The translations under genes and the position numbers were made by a program. Shown here piece by piece: positions 9,877 through 20,582 of a stretch of DNA of 64,000 nt. The notes beneath the pieces were generated by a model. The model was not told the DNA's origin, made no database searches, and saw only the letters and a program-made list of their open reading frames with translations. Numbering within the stretch: position 1 is the first letter of the stretch; every line of letters starts with the position of its first letter. The stretch spans positions 666,735 to 730,734 of the forward strand of contig NZ_LMNA01000001.1 of assembly GCF_001422445.1 (NCBI RefSeq). Reading direction: 5' to 3'. This DNA is from Pseudorhodoferax sp. Leaf274. GTDB taxonomy: Bacteria; Pseudomonadota; Gammaproteobacteria; Burkholderiales; Burkholderiaceae_C.

Positions 9877-11075
9877 GAACGTGGTTCGCCGAACAGGTCT
9901 GCCTGACTTTCGCTTTGCCGTTCCAGTACGGCCCGGTCGGGTGCCAGCTGGTTCATGCGCAGCAGCTCACCGGCAGAAAACAGGTGCTGACGCAGCATGG
10001 CGCGGGATGCGTCGTCCAGCGGCGCGATCTTGGTGTCGCCGCCTTCTGAGACGACCGCCAGAATGGCGTCGGGATCGATGTCGGGGTCATCCAGCAGGTC
10101 GGGGCTGTGGCTGGTGGTCAGTACTTGCGTGTGCTGGCTGGCTTGCACCAAGACTTCGCGCAGCGCCGCGCTGGCGGCAGGATGCAAAGCGGTTTCGGGC
10201 TCCTCGATACCAATCAGCGTGGGTGCGTAGTCGATGTTGCTTTGCAACAGCGCCGTCAGCACACCCAGGGCGCGCAAGGTGCCATCCGACATGTTTTGCG
10301 CCAAGAACTTCCAAGGATTCTTGGCGCCGGCCACCTCTTGGCGAAACTCCAGGGTCTCCATGGGGCCAATGGCTTTACGCTCCATCCCGTGCACCATCGG
10401 GGCGACGGTTCGCAGGTACTCCTGGATGGCCCGAACGCGCTCTGGTGCAACGCGCTCGAGATGGCCGATCACGCTGGCAATGTTCTCTCCGACGGGCTTG
10501 AGCAGGCGGCCATCCTGCGGCTTTTGCAACTCGCGCATCAGCTTCGGATTCAGGTTGTAGAAACCCATCGCAGTCAGCGCATCGAATACCGGACGAAATG
10601 CAGCAAAGCCCGAGGCTGCGACCAGGGCCAGCCGGTCTGCTGTGATCGCGGGAAAGGTCTCACTGCTTTCTGCGACACGTCCCTTCTCGATGCGGAAGTA
10701 CGGGCCTTTGCCCTTGCCATCGATCGTGCAGTGCTCGTGTTGGACCTCATAGCCGCCACTGGCCAGCGCACCGATGTCGAAGGCGTACCAACCGACCCGT
10801 CCGTCCTTGAGTTGAAATTCCAGACGGATTCCAAAGTGGGTGGGATGGCCACTGGAGCGTCGGCGTACTTCGTGAAGTCCGCCGCGTTCGTTGATGGCGT
10901 TGTCCAGCGAGCCGGACAGCGCGTCGCGCACAAAGTGCAACGCATCGAGAAAGTTGCTCTTGCCGGCGCCGTTCTGCCCGACCAGGTAGGTCAAGGGCTG
11001 CAAGCGAACATCGCACTGGCCGATGCTCTTGTAGTTGCGCAGCACGACGCGGCGGATGAAGGCGCTATGCGACAT
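9873..11075 (-). CDS. OLD/RecF-like AAA ATPase (AAA_15/AAA_21 type)
   Basis: The 400-residue protein has an ABC/SMC-like ATPase split by a long insert. Walker A is GQNGAGKSN (33-41) after VVLRNYKSIG. A signature-like SDGTLRAL comes near residue 288, then Walker B LIGIEEPETALHP and the switch TTSHSPDLLD. Proteins of this shape act as sensors in overcoming-lysogenization-defect, PARIS and AbiL systems. A start at ATG 11075 places AGGAA about 6 bases upstream; the longer frame to 11150 has no good ribosome site. It lies 85 bases after the recD stop, with no terminator seen between, and overlaps the DUF4276 gene by four bases. Anti-phage function is inferred. Confidence 0.8.
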   Translation of the reverse strand: MSHSAFIRRVVLRNYKSIGQCDVRLQPLTYLVGQNGAGKSNFLDALHFVRDALSGSLDNAINERGGLHEVRRRSSGHPTHFGIRLEFQLKDGRVGWYAFDIGALASGGYEVQHEHCTIDGKGKGPYFRIEKGRVAESSETFPAITADRLALVAASGFAAFRPVFDALTAMGFYNLNPKLMRELQKPQDGRLLKPVGENIASVIGHLERVAPERVRAIQEYLRTVAPMVHGMERKAIGPMETLEFRQEVAGAKNPWKFLAQNMSDGTLRALGVLTALLQSNIDYAPTLIGIEEPETALHPAASAALREVLVQASQHTQVLTTSHSPDLLDDPDIDPDAILAVVSEGGDTKIAPLDDASRAMLRQHLFSAGELLRMNQLAPDRAVLERQSESQADLFGEPRS

Positions 11076-11160
11076 GGTGTTCCTGACTGGGGGCGAATGG
11101 CGAGTGCATCGGTCCGGATTGTGTCCTTTCCTCGCCTGCCCGCGCAGCAAGCGCGCCTGA

Positions 11161-13203
11161 TCAGCTTTCTTCCATCAACCCGCTGGCGCGCAGGACGCGC
11201 CGGCCGATGGCCTCGGCCAGTACCGGGCCGTGCGCGCGCGCGCTGCCGACCAGCGTGAACCAGCGCTTGGCCCGCGTGATGCCGGTGTAGACCAGCTCGC
11301 GCGTGAGCACCGGGTTGCCCTGGTCGGGCAGCACCAGCGCGGCGTGCTCGAACTCCGAGCCCTGCGACTTGTGCACCGTCATCGCGAACACCGTCTCCAC
11401 GGCCTGCAGCCGGGCCGGCAGCACCCAGCGCACGGCCCCGCTGCCGTCGCCGGCCGGGAAGGCCACGCGGCGCACGGGCGGCGCGCCGGGTTCGGGCGCG
11501 GGCAGGTCCAGCGTGAGGCCCACGTCGCCGTTCATCAACGACAGGCCGTAGTCGTTGCGCGTGACCAGCACCGGCCGGCCCGCGAACCAGCCCTGCGTGC
11601 CCTGCAGCAGGCCGGCCTGGCGCAGCAGCTCGGCCACCGTGGCGTTGAGCCCTGTCACGCCCCAGGGGCCTTCGCGCAGCGCGCAGAGCAGCTGGAAGCG
11701 GCCCAGGGCCTGCAGCAGGTCCGCGGCCCAGGCGTCCCAGGCCGCGGGCGCGGCGTCGGCCGGCGGGCGCGTGGCCTGCATGCGGCGCAGGTAGTGGGCG
11801 TGGCCGAAGGGTGCCGCCCGCTCGGCCAGCACCAGGGCACGCAGCCTGGCGTCCTGCGCCAGCAGCGCGGGCGGCTGGGCCAGGCGGCAGCTGCGCAGGT
11901 CGTCCAGGCCGGCGCGCCACAGGGCCTGGGCGGCGCGGGCATCGCCGGTGTTGACGGCTTGCGCCAGCCGGCCGATGCCGCTGTCGGCCGTGAACCTGTG
12001 GCTCACGCGCAGCATGGCGATCGCCTGGTCCAGCGGCTGGCCCTGGACGTCCTGCAGCGGGGGCGGCGGCTGCTGGCCGGCGCAGTCCTGCAGCCATTGC
12101 ACGGTGGCGGCGTCGTAGTGGCCCTCCTGTGCGCGGCTGCACAGCTCGCCGAGCACGGCACCGGCCTCGACCGAGGCCAGCTGGTCCTTGTCGCCCAGCA
12201 GCACCAGGCGGGCACGGGGCGGCAGCGCCTGCAGCAGCCGGGCCATCATCTCCAGGTCGACCATGGAGGCCTCGTCGACCACCAGCACGTCCAGCGCCAG
12301 CGGGTTGCCCGCATGGTGGCGGAAATGCCGGCTCTCGGGCTGGCTGCCCAGCAGCCGGTGCAGCGTGGTGGCGGCGCTGGGCACGTGCGGGCGCAGCGCC
12401 TCGCCGTGCGGCAGCGCGTCCCAGGGCAGGCGGTCGAGTGCGCCGCGGATGGATTCGGCCAGCCGCGCCGCGGCCTTGCCCGTGGGCGCGGCCAGGCGGA
12501 TGCGCAAGGGCTCGCCGCCGTCCTGCAGGGCCATGGACTGCAGCAGTGCGAGCAGGCGCACGACCGTGGTGGTCTTGCCCGTGCCGGGGCCGCCCGTGAC
12601 GATGGCGAAGCGCTGGCGCAGGGCCAGCGCGCAGGCCAGCTTCTGCCAGTCCGGGGCGGGCGCGGTGAACAGCGCATCGAGCACGGGGCGGACCTGCGCG
12701 GCCGGCGCCACCGGCTCGGGCGCCAGCCGCGCACCGACCAGCGCACGCACCTCGCGCTCGTGCTGCCAGTAGCGGCGCAGGTACAGGAGCGGGCCCTGCA
12801 GCACGAGCGGCGCATGGCCGGGGCCGGGCTCGCAGAGCCGGCTGGCGCGCAGCGCGGCGCACCAGGCGTCCAGCCGCAGGGCCTGCAGCCACTGGCTGGG
12901 CGTGCGTGCGATCGGCGCGTCCGGCGCATGGGCCGGCGGCAGCGAGAGGCTGGCCGGGCTGTCGGCCAGCGCGGCCTGCAGGTCCAGGCAGACATGGCCG
13001 CGCCCCAGCTGGTGGCTGGCCAGCGCGGCGGCCAGCAGCAGCGGGGCGCTGGCAGCGGGATCGAGATCGCGCAGGAACAGCGCGAAGCTGCGGTCCAGCT
13101 CGCGCAGCCAGCCGTGCTCCACCCATTCGCCGAGGTCGGCCAGCAGCGTGGCGCAGTCGTCCAGCGGCGGGGCGGGGGCGTCGAACAGGTCAGGCTGCGT
13201 CAT
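11161..13203 (-). CDS. recD: Exodeoxyribonuclease V subunit alpha (RecD)
   Basis: The 680-residue protein is the 5'-3' helicase subunit of the RecBCD complex, which processes double-strand breaks and degrades foreign linear DNA. Walker A GGPGTGKTTT is at 204-213, DEASMVDLEMM is motif II, and the C-terminal MTVHKSQGSEFEHAALVLP and YTGITRAKRWFTLVGS are superfamily-1B motifs V and VI. The start overlaps the end of recB by 14 bases. The C-terminus [12 protein letters not shown] recurs as a relic at 9131-9163. Length is a little above the 608 residues of the E. coli protein. Confidence 0.96.
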   Translation of the reverse strand: MTQPDLFDAPAPPLDDCATLLADLGEWVEHGWLRELDRSFALFLRDLDPAASAPLLLAAALASHQLGRGHVCLDLQAALADSPASLSLPPAHAPDAPIARTPSQWLQALRLDAWCAALRASRLCEPGPGHAPLVLQGPLLYLRRYWQHEREVRALVGARLAPEPVAPAAQVRPVLDALFTAPAPDWQKLACALALRQRFAIVTGGPGTGKTTTVVRLLALLQSMALQDGGEPLRIRLAAPTGKAAARLAESIRGALDRLPWDALPHGEALRPHVPSAATTLHRLLGSQPESRHFRHHAGNPLALDVLVVDEASMVDLEMMARLLQALPPRARLVLLGDKDQLASVEAGAVLGELCSRAQEGHYDAATVQWLQDCAGQQPPPPLQDVQGQPLDQAIAMLRVSHRFTADSGIGRLAQAVNTGDARAAQALWRAGLDDLRSCRLAQPPALLAQDARLRALVLAERAAPFGHAHYLRRMQATRPPADAAPAAWDAWAADLLQALGRFQLLCALREGPWGVTGLNATVAELLRQAGLLQGTQGWFAGRPVLVTRNDYGLSLMNGDVGLTLDLPAPEPGAPPVRRVAFPAGDGSGAVRWVLPARLQAVETVFAMTVHKSQGSEFEHAALVLPDQGNPVLTRELVYTGITRAKRWFTLVGSARAHGPVLAEAIGRRVLRASGLMEES

Positions 13204-16200
13204 GGCGGAACAGGGTGTCGAGCGCCTCGATCAGTGCGCGCGGCGGCTTCGTCGCGAACACGCCCCGCGTGTCGGCCTCGGCCCCGCGCAGGAACAGGTA
13301 CAGCGCGCCGCCCACGTGGCGGTCGTAGTCGTAGTCGGGCAGCCGCGCGCCCAGCAGCCGGTGCAGCGCGAACACGTAGAGCAGGTACTGCACGTCGTAG
13401 CGGTGCGCCAGCAGCGCCTGCTGCATGGCGGCGGCGTCGTACGCGCGCGCGTCGGCGCCGAGCCAGTTGGATTTGTAGTCGGCCACCCAGTAGCGGCCCT
13501 CGTGCTCGAACACCAGGTCCATGAAGCCCTTGAGCATGCCGGCCAGCCGCGTGTTGGCCAGGGCCGGGCGCGGCGCGGCATCGAAGGTGTGGGCCGTGAC
13601 GAGCGCATCGATGGCCCGTGTGTCGGCGCGGTGGATGGGGAACCAGAACTCCAGTTCGGTCTGGTACTGGGCCAGGCCGTCCAGCGCGACGGGGCTTGCG
13701 TGGCCGGGCAGGGCGAGCGGCAGCTGCAGCCAGCGCGGCACCCAGTCGCACAGCGGATCGATCCAGGCCTCCCAGCCGCGCACGGCGCAGCGGCGCGCGA
13801 CGAGGTCGCGCAGCGCCTGCGGCTGCGCCACCACGTGGGCGAAGCCCTGCAGCGCGCACCACTCCAGCAGGCCGTGCAGGAAGCTGCCGGGCTCGGCACC
13901 GCGCGGGAACGCGTGCCAGCTGCCGGCTGCGGGTGCGCGCGGGCTTTCGGGCGCGTCTGCGGGGTCGGCGAGTTCGGCTTCTTCCAGGGCCTGGTCCTGC
14001 CGCGCATCCTCGGGTTCGGCGGCCGCGGCGCCCAGCTGCTGCACCAGTGCCGAATAGCTCGCGATCCACCAGGGTGCGTGCCCCGCGCGTTGCGGCTGGC
14101 GCGCCGGCCCCACGGGCGGTGGCGGGGCGGCCTGCCAGGTGGCGTCGTCGGGTTCCGGCGCCGGCACCAGCGCGATGTCGTCGCAGCCCGCGGCCAGGGC
14201 GGCCAGGCGCGCGCGGTAGCCGGCCAGGTCGTCGATGGGCTCGCCGCCCGCGAGCACATGGCCCAGCGCGCTGCGGTGCAGCTGCGGCTTGCCTGCATTG
14301 CCCGGTGCCAGCGGTGCCAGGCCCAGCCACAGGCCGTGGCGTGCGCGCGTGAGCGCCACATACAGCAGGCGCAGGTCCTCGGCCAGCCGCTCTTCCTCGG
14401 CCAGGGCGCGGGCCTGCGTGTGCTGGCCGTCCAGCTCCAGCACGCGCTGGTCGGCGGCGTCGTCGTGGAAGCCCAGCGTCTCCTGCTTGCCGCTGCGGAC
14501 CTCGCGCCAGGCGCTGATGAAGGGCAGCACCACCAACGGGTACTCCAGGCCCTTGGACTTGTGGATGGTGACGACCTTGATGAGCGCGGCATCGCTCTCC
14601 AGCCGCAGGATGTCCTCCTCGCCCTCGGGGTGGGCCAGGCGCTCGGCCAGCGCGCGCAGCAGCGCGTGCTCGCCGTCGAGCTCCACGGCGCGGCGCTGCA
14701 GCCATTCGGCCAGGTGCAGCACGTTGGTCAGCCGGCGTTCGCCGCCAGGCTCGGCGAGCCAGCGCGCGGGCAGGTCGAAGTCGTGCAGCAGCTGGTGCAG
14801 CATGGGCAGCACGCCGTGGCGCTGCCACAGTTCGCGCAGCGCGCGAAAGCGCAGCGCCAGGGCCTCCCAGGCCAGCTCGTCCTCGCGCAGCCGGGCCAGC
14901 TCGGCCAGCGGCACGCAGAGAAGGCGCGTGGCCAGCGCGCTGCGCAGCAGGGCTTCGTCGGCGGGCGCGGCGCAGGCACGCAGCCAGTGCAGCAGGTCCT
15001 GCGCCTCGGGCGTGGCGAACACCGAGGCGCGGTCGGACAGGTAGACGCTGCGCAGGCCGCGCGCGTTGAGCGCGGTGCGCACCGCATCGGCCTCGCTGCC
15101 GCTGCGCACCAGCACCGCGATGTCGGCCGGGCGCAGCGGCTGCAGGCTGTCGCCGTGGACGAAGCCGGTGCGTCCCGCGTCGGCGCCGCGCAGCCAGTGC
15201 ACGACCGCGCTGGCGCTGGCCTCGGCCATGCGGCTGCGGTACTCGGCGCTGCCCACGCGCGGCTTGTCGGCGCCCGCGGGCGGCTCCAGCGACCACAGCG
15301 TCAGGGCGTTGGCGGGTTGGCCGTCGATCTGCAGCCATTCGGCCCGGCCCCGGGCCTGCACGGGCACGAAGGGCACGGGGTTGCCGGTGTCCAGCGCGAA
15401 GCGGAAGGCCGCGCGCGGCTGCGCCTCGGCATGCAGGAACACGTGGTTGACCGCGCGCACCACGGCGCCGGTGGAGCGGTGGTTGGTGTCCAGCGCATAG
15501 AGGGCGTCGCCGACATCACGGCGCGCCCGCAGGTAGGTGCGGATGTCGGCACCGCGAAAACCGTAGATGGCCTGCTTGGGGTCGCCGATCATGACCAAGC
15601 CCCTGTCGCGGTCAGCGCGTTCGCCGCCGTCCACGGCATAGATGCGCCGGAAGATGCGGTACTGCACCGGGTCCGTGTCCTGGAACTCGTCGATCAGCGC
15701 CAGCGGGAACTGCGCGCGGATGCGCGCGGCCAGCGCCGCGCCGCCTTCGCCGTGCAGTGCGCGGTCGAGTTGCTGCAGCAGGTCGTCGAAGCCGAGCTCG
15801 GCCCGGCGCAGCTTCTCGGCGGCCAGCCCTTCGCGCAGGGCCTGGGCAGCCTGCGCGGCCAGGCGTGCGCGCAGTGCGTCGATGTCGATGCCTTCGCCGG
15901 CCTCCAGCCAGGCGTCGATGGCCTGCAGCGCGGGATGCGCGGGCGGCGCCTGGTTCTTCTTGAGCCTGGCGCCGGCCAGGCCGAACAGCGCGATGTTCTT
16001 GGGTGCCGGCGCGCCCGCGCTCCAGTCGGCCAGGGCCTGCAGCCAGCCGGCGAAGACGGCGTCGTCGTCCTTGTTGCGGTAGCTGGTGCCGCTCAGGTGC
16101 GGGCGTGCCGCATGCCACAGGCGCTCGAGGTCCGCGCGCGCGGCGGCCCAGGCGGCGCGCGCGGCCTGCTCCAGCGCATCGGCGCGCTGGCGCGCCGCGC

Positions 16201-16897
16201 CGGCGGCGTGCAGCGCGGCCAGCGCGTCGTCGTCGCCAGCCAGTGCGTTGCCCTGCAGCTGCAGCAGCGCGTCCTCGCGGCGCAGCAGCGGCTCCACGGC
16301 TTTCCACAGCGCCTCGGGGTGGGCGAAGCACTGCAGCAGCATCTGCGCGGCCGGCGCCGCCAGCGGGTAGTAGTGGCGCCGCCAATGGTCCTGCAGCACG
16401 CGCTGCTGCAGCTCGGCCAGGTCGGTCTGCAGGGTCTGGCGGAACAGGCTGCCGCTGTCGAAGGCGTGCTCGCGCAGCATGCGCCAGGCCCAGCCGTGGA
16501 TGGTGGCCACGGCCGCCTCGTCCATCCACTGCGCGGCCACGCGCAGGCGGTGCGCGCAGGCGGGCCAACGGTCCGGCGCGAAGTCCGCGCGCAATGCGGC
16601 CAGCACATCGCCGGGCGCCGCTTCGGCTTCGCCGGCGAACACACGCGCGGCCTCGTCCAGCCGCGCGCGGATGCGCTCGCGCAACTCCTGCGTGGCGGCC
16701 TCGGTGAAGGTCACGACCAGGATCTCGGGCGGCGTCAGCGCGCGTGCGAAAGCGGTGCCGGCTTCGCCATGGCCCAGCACCAGGCGCAGGTACAGCAGCG
16801 CGATCGTGTAGGTCTTGCCGGTGCCGGCGCTGGCCTCGATCAGGCGCTGGCCGTGCAGCGGAAAGCGCAGGGGGTCGAGCGCCTGGACCCGGCTCAT
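13190..16897 (-). CDS. recB: Exodeoxyribonuclease V subunit beta (RecB)
   Basis: The 1235-residue protein is the 3'-5' helicase and nuclease subunit of RecBCD. The Walker A motif [10 protein letters not shown] occurs at about 22-31 and the UvrD-type motif [16 protein letters not shown] follows. Helicase motifs include [18 protein letters not shown]. The C-terminal nuclease domain carries [12 protein letters not shown], with the catalytic Asp and Lys. The ATG at 16897 follows a 30-codon frame bridging from recC, and its ATG overlaps that frame's stop. The recC-recB-recD order lacks ptrA, which separates recC and recB in E. coli. Confidence 0.96.
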   Translation of the reverse strand: MSRVQALDPLRFPLHGQRLIEASAGTGKTYTIALLYLRLVLGHGEAGTAFARALTPPEILVVTFTEAATQELRERIRARLDEAARVFAGEAEAAPGDVLAALRADFAPDRWPACAHRLRVAAQWMDEAAVATIHGWAWRMLREHAFDSGSLFRQTLQTDLAELQQRVLQDHWRRHYYPLAAPAAQMLLQCFAHPEALWKAVEPLLRREDALLQLQGNALAGDDDALAALHAAGAARQRADALEQAARAAWAAARADLERLWHAARPHLSGTSYRNKDDDAVFAGWLQALADWSAGAPAPKNIALFGLAGARLKKNQAPPAHPALQAIDAWLEAGEGIDIDALRARLAAQAAQALREGLAAEKLRRAELGFDDLLQQLDRALHGEGGAALAARIRAQFPLALIDEFQDTDPVQYRIFRRIYAVDGGERADRDRGLVMIGDPKQAIYGFRGADIRTYLRARRDVGDALYALDTNHRSTGAVVRAVNHVFLHAEAQPRAAFRFALDTGNPVPFVPVQARGRAEWLQIDGQPANALTLWSLEPPAGADKPRVGSAEYRSRMAEASASAVVHWLRGADAGRTGFVHGDSLQPLRPADIAVLVRSGSEADAVRTALNARGLRSVYLSDRASVFATPEAQDLLHWLRACAAPADEALLRSALATRLLCVPLAELARLREDELAWEALALRFRALRELWQRHGVLPMLHQLLHDFDLPARWLAEPGGERRLTNVLHLAEWLQRRAVELDGEHALLRALAERLAHPEGEEDILRLESDAALIKVVTIHKSKGLEYPLVVLPFISAWREVRSGKQETLGFHDDAADQRVLELDGQHTQARALAEEERLAEDLRLLYVALTRARHGLWLGLAPLAPGNAGKPQLHRSALGHVLAGGEPIDDLAGYRARLAALAAGCDDIALVPAPEPDDATWQAAPPPPVGPARQPQRAGHAPWWIASYSALVQQLGAAAAEPEDARQDQALEEAELADPADAPESPRAPAAGSWHAFPRGAEPGSFLHGLLEWCALQGFAHVVAQPQALRDLVARRCAVRGWEAWIDPLCDWVPRWLQLPLALPGHASPVALDGLAQYQTELEFWFPIHRADTRAIDALVTAHTFDAAPRPALANTRLAGMLKGFMDLVFEHEGRYWVADYKSNWLGADARAYDAAAMQQALLAHRYDVQYLLYVFALHRLLGARLPDYDYDRHVGGALYLFLRGAEADTRGVFATKPPRALIEALDTLFRHDAA

Positions 16898-16986
16898 GCC
16901 GCCGCCCCACGCTGCAGGCACGCCGCCGCCCGGGCGCCCGCTGCAGCGCGCTCCACGCTGCCAGAGGCCACGGCGCGGGCCTTCAT
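16894..16986 (-). CDS. 30-codon bridging frame between recC and recB
   Basis: The frame [20 protein letters not shown] and ten more residues opens with an ATG overlapping the recC stop (ATGA) and closes with a TGA overlapping the recB start (ATGA). It exactly fills the 85-base gap and would let ribosomes re-initiate from recC through to recB. The peptide is basic, Ala- and Arg-rich, with no recognisable domain. It could be a coupling device rather than a functional protein, or chance in GC-rich DNA. Confidence 0.3.
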   Translation of the reverse strand: MKARAVASGSVERAAAGARAAACLQRGAAA

Positions 16987-19900
16987 TCCTCGGCCTCCGC
17001 GGCGCTGGGCTGGCCACGCTGCGCCCCGCCAAGCGCGCGCCAGAGCGGCCCGTACAGCACCTCGCTCCAGTCGTGCAGGCCGCGGCCATCGGCGGTCTGC
17101 GCTTCCTGCAGCGCCGAGAAACCGTCGAACACGCGGGCCAATGCGGGGCGCTGGCCCTCGCCGTTCGCGTGCTGGCCGCCTTCGTAGAGCGCCTGCGCAG
17201 CGCGCCAGTCGCCGGCCAGCACCGCGAATGCGGTCTTGCAGGCCACGGGCAGCGGTTCGGAAAGGCCCGCGGCCCAGGCCTGGACCAGCGCCGACAGCGT
17301 GGCCGCGGCCGTGCCGGCATCGAGCGCGGGCAGGCGCAGCAGGCCCGATTCGCTGGCCAGCAGCGTGAGCGTGGGGCCGGCCGCGACCTGCAGCGCCAGG
17401 TGCGTGGGCCAGTGCCGCACGATGTGGTGCCAGGACAGGCTGGGGCCCTTGTGCAGCCGGCCGTTGGCCAGCACCAGGCAGGCGGGCAACTGCTCGGCAT
17501 CGGCCGGCAGGCGGCGCTGGGGCAACGGGTCGTCGAGCGCGACGCCGGTGGCGGGATCGGTCCAGCGCAGCGCGTGGCGCGCGTCCTCCAGCGTGGGCCA
17601 GGTGTCCAGCGCATCCAGGTAGTGGCCGAGCGTGCGTGTGAGCGGCTGGGCCAGCGCGCTCTCGGCGATCTGGCCGAAGGCCTGCAGCGGCAGCTGGCCG
17701 GCGCGCGCGAGCGCGGCGGTCTGCCCGGCCAGCGCCTCGGCCAGGCCAGCCCGCGCGGCAGTGGGGCTGGGCTGGGCGTCGCACCAGGGCTGCAGCGCGG
17801 CGCGCAGATCGCGCTCCAGCGTCCATTGCTGCAGGCTGTCCAGGCCGAAGGCCTCGTCGTCCAGCGTGTCCTCGGCGTGCAGCGCCAGGCCGGTCTGCAG
17901 GCGCTGGCGGAAGAAGGCCTCGACCGGCTGGGCCAGGAAGTCGGCCAGCGGGCGCAGGGGCACGGCGCCCTCGGGCTGCCACGGCGCCAGCGGCGCCCCG
18001 GGGCCGCGCGCGGTGGTGGCCGGCGCATGCGCGGCTTGCCATTCGCGGCCGTAGCTGTAGAGGCCGTCGATGGCCGGCGCGGCCGGCGCATCGGGCGCGA
18101 AGTAACGCGGGCTGAAGGGCTGCAGCGGATGTTCGGTCGTCAAGACGTGGAGCAGGTCGGCGCCGTCGGCCGCGCGCCAGCCGGCCGCGAGGTGGTCGCG
18201 CAGCTGGCCGATCAGCACGCTGGGCGCGCGTGCGCTGTGGTCGCGCACGTTGCGGCCCACCCAGCTGATGTAGAGCTGCTCGCGCGCCGACAGCAGGGCT
18301 TCGAGCAGCAGGTAGCGGTCGTCGTCGCGGCGCGAACGGTCGCCCGGCCGCCAGTCGCCCTGCATGAGGTCGAAGTCGGCGCGCACCATGGGCCGCGGGA
18401 AGTCGCCGTCGTTCATGCCCAGCAGGCAGACCACGCGGAAGGGGATGGCGCGCATGGGCATCAGCGTGCAGAAGCTCACCCCGCCCGTCATGAAGCGCTG
18501 CTGCAGGCCCTGCTGCTCCAGCACGGCGAGCCAGCGCTCGCGCACCACGGCCAGCGGCAAGGGCTCGGCGAAGCCGGCGTCCGTGCATTCGTCCAGCCAC
18601 TGGTCCAGGCCCTGCAACAGCTGCTGCACCCGCAACTGCTCGCGCGCGTCCACCGGCGCGAAGAAGCCCTGCAGCAGCGCCCGCAGGCGCTCGGCCCAGC
18701 GCAGCGGCGGCGCCGGCTCGGCCAAGGTGGCCAGCGTCTCGCCGAGTGCGCGCAGCAGCGCCGCCAGCGGGCCGAGCGCGGCGGCGTCGAGCCCGCCGAT
18801 CTCGTCGTAGGGCGCGATGCCCTCGAACGCACCGCCTTCGCCGACCGCGAAGCCCAGCAGCATGCGTTGCAGGCCGAAGCGCCAGCTGTTGACCTCGCCG
18901 GCCGCGCCCAGCGCCTGCTGCGCACGCTGGGCGGCGTCCAGCCCCCAGCGCACGCCGGCGCCCTCGATCCAGCGCTTGAGCTGGGGCAGCGCCTCGTCCG
19001 CCAGGCCGAAGCGCGCGCGCAGCGCACCGACCTCCAGCAGGTCCAGCACGTCGCTGGCGGCGAAGCGGCTGTCGGGCAGCTGCAGCAGCAGCTCCAGCGC
19101 CACCAGCAGCGGCTCCTGGCCGCGCCGGCCCTGGTCGGCCACGGTGTAGGGGATGTACCGCGGCTCCAGGCGCGGCAGCCGGCCGAACACCGCCTCGATG
19201 TGCGGCGCGTAGGCGTCCACGTCGGGCAGCATCACGATCACGTCGCGCGGCTGCAGCGTCGGGTCGGCGTCGAAACGGGCCAGCAGCTGGTCGTGCAGCA
19301 CCTCGATCTCGCGCTGTGCCGAGTGCGTGCTGTGGAAGCGCAGCGAGCGGTCCTGTGCCGGGTCGACCGCCGGCCAGCGTGCGCGCGTCTCGGCCAGCGG
19401 GCGCAGGTCGAGGATGTCGTCCTGCAGCTGCTGCAGCAGGCCGGTGGGCGCGGCGTCGTCGCTGAACAGGTCGATGCGGCCACTGCCGATGCCAGCCCAG
19501 GCCGCGCGGTACTGGTCGGGTGTGTCGAAGCTGTCGATCAGGTGCAGGTAGTCGCGCCCCTGCTTGCCCCAGGCCGCCAGCAGCGGATGGGCGTGTTGGT
19601 GCAGCGCGGCCTCGTCCAGCACGGCGGGCATGCCGGCGCGGCGGGCCTGGCGCCGGTAGGGGCCGCGCAGCAGGTCCTGGTCGGCCACGATGTCGGTCCA
19701 GTGGTGGCGGCAGGGGTTGTGCACGAACAGCATGACCTGCGCCACGCCGGCGATCGCGGCCAGCGCCTGCAGCGTCTGCGCGGGCAGGGCCGAGATGCCG
19801 AACACCACCAGCCGGCGCGGCAGGCCGGCCGGTGCCGGGCCGCTGTGCCGGGCCAGCGCGGCGATGAAGCGCTGGTGCACGCCGGCGCGGCTGCCGGCCT

Positions 19901-20525
19901 GGCCGGCGGCGCCGGCGTCGTCGATCAGCGCGCGCCAGAGCAGGGCCTGCCAGCGCTGGTCTTCGGGCAGCGGGTGTTCGCCGCTGCGCAGGTGCCGCAC
20001 CACGTCGCGTCCGTCCGCCCAGTCGGCCAGCCAGTCGGCGCGGTAGACCTGGTACTGGTCGAACAGGTCGGCCAGGCGCTGGGCCAGCTGGTGGCGCTTG
20101 CGCAGGTCGGCGTCGTCGGCCAGGAAGCGGGCCAGCGGCGCGAAGCCGGCCTGGCCCAGCAGCCCGGGCAGCAGCCGCATGAGGCGCCAGGTCAGCGGCG
20201 CCTCGTCCAGCGGCGAGCGCTCGGGCACCGCGTCGGCGCCCAGCACGGCCCGGTAGGCGCGCCACAGGAACTGCGCGGGCAGCTGCAGCTGCGTGGCGGC
20301 CGTGATGCCCAGCCCGCCGCCGGCGGGGTCGTCGCGGTCGGCCGCCAGCGCCAGCTTGAGCCACTGCGCGATGCCGTTGCTCTGCACCAGCACGACCTCG
20401 TTCTCCAGCGGCGCCAGCGGGTGGCGCCGCAGCCAGGCCACCAGCAGCTGGCGCAGGTCTTCCGGCCGGTTGCCGTGCAGGACCATGAGGCCGGGTTGGA
20501 GGGGGAGGGCAGGCGTGCTGGTCAT
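16983..20525 (-). CDS. recC: Exodeoxyribonuclease V subunit gamma (RecC)
   Basis: The 1180-residue protein is the scaffold and Chi-recognition subunit of RecBCD. The N-terminus has the RecC pattern [17 protein letters not shown] and [34 protein letters not shown] (about 391-407) and [12 protein letters not shown] (about 703-714) are further family hallmarks. An inactive nuclease-like domain is expected at the C-terminus. It is the first gene of the minus-strand run and is divergent from metH1, with 57 bases between start codons. Assignment is firm by motif and gene order. Confidence 0.95.
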   Translation of the reverse strand: MTSTPALPLQPGLMVLHGNRPEDLRQLLVAWLRRHPLAPLENEVVLVQSNGIAQWLKLALAADRDDPAGGGLGITAATQLQLPAQFLWRAYRAVLGADAVPERSPLDEAPLTWRLMRLLPGLLGQAGFAPLARFLADDADLRKRHQLAQRLADLFDQYQVYRADWLADWADGRDVVRHLRSGEHPLPEDQRWQALLWRALIDDAGAAGQAGSRAGVHQRFIAALARHSGPAPAGLPRRLVVFGISALPAQTLQALAAIAGVAQVMLFVHNPCRHHWTDIVADQDLLRGPYRRQARRAGMPAVLDEAALHQHAHPLLAAWGKQGRDYLHLIDSFDTPDQYRAAWAGIGSGRIDLFSDDAAPTGLLQQLQDDILDLRPLAETRARWPAVDPAQDRSLRFHSTHSAQREIEVLHDQLLARFDADPTLQPRDVIVMLPDVDAYAPHIEAVFGRLPRLEPRYIPYTVADQGRRGQEPLLVALELLLQLPDSRFAASDVLDLLEVGALRARFGLADEALPQLKRWIEGAGVRWGLDAAQRAQQALGAAGEVNSWRFGLQRMLLGFAVGEGGAFEGIAPYDEIGGLDAAALGPLAALLRALGETLATLAEPAPPLRWAERLRALLQGFFAPVDAREQLRVQQLLQGLDQWLDECTDAGFAEPLPLAVVRERWLAVLEQQGLQQRFMTGGVSFCTLMPMRAIPFRVVCLLGMNDGDFPRPMVRADFDLMQGDWRPGDRSRRDDDRYLLLEALLSAREQLYISWVGRNVRDHSARAPSVLIGQLRDHLAAGWRAADGADLLHVLTTEHPLQPFSPRYFAPDAPAAPAIDGLYSYGREWQAAHAPATTARGPGAPLAPWQPEGAVPLRPLADFLAQPVEAFFRQRLQTGLALHAEDTLDDEAFGLDSLQQWTLERDLRAALQPWCDAQPSPTAARAGLAEALAGQTAALARAGQLPLQAFGQIAESALAQPLTRTLGHYLDALDTWPTLEDARHALRWTDPATGVALDDPLPQRRLPADAEQLPACLVLANGRLHKGPSLSWHHIVRHWPTHLALQVAAGPTLTLLASESGLLRLPALDAGTAAATLSALVQAWAAGLSEPLPVACKTAFAVLAGDWRAAQALYEGGQHANGEGQRPALARVFDGFSALQEAQTADGRGLHDWSEVLYGPLWRALGGAQRGQPSAAEAEE

Positions 20526-20569
20526 GCGGTCAAGCCGGCGATGCTAGCGCGCCGCGTGGCAGCGGTTTC

Positions 20570-20575
20570 TACAAT
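20570..20575 (+). promoter_or_regulatory. -10 box of metH1, predicting a leaderless message
   Basis: TACAAT lies 7 bases before the metH1 ATG (20583), so transcription would begin at or within a base or two of the start codon. No Shine-Dalgarno sequence and no good -35 hexamer is visible. The same TACAAT box precedes metH2 at 47234-47239. Confidence 0.45.
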
Positions 20576-20582
20576 CGGGCGC

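Noticed and set aside
13190-18091. A 1633-codon frame extending recB upstream
   Set aside because: The extension overlaps recC in another frame and lacks RecB features. RecB proper starts [10 protein letters not shown] at 16897.
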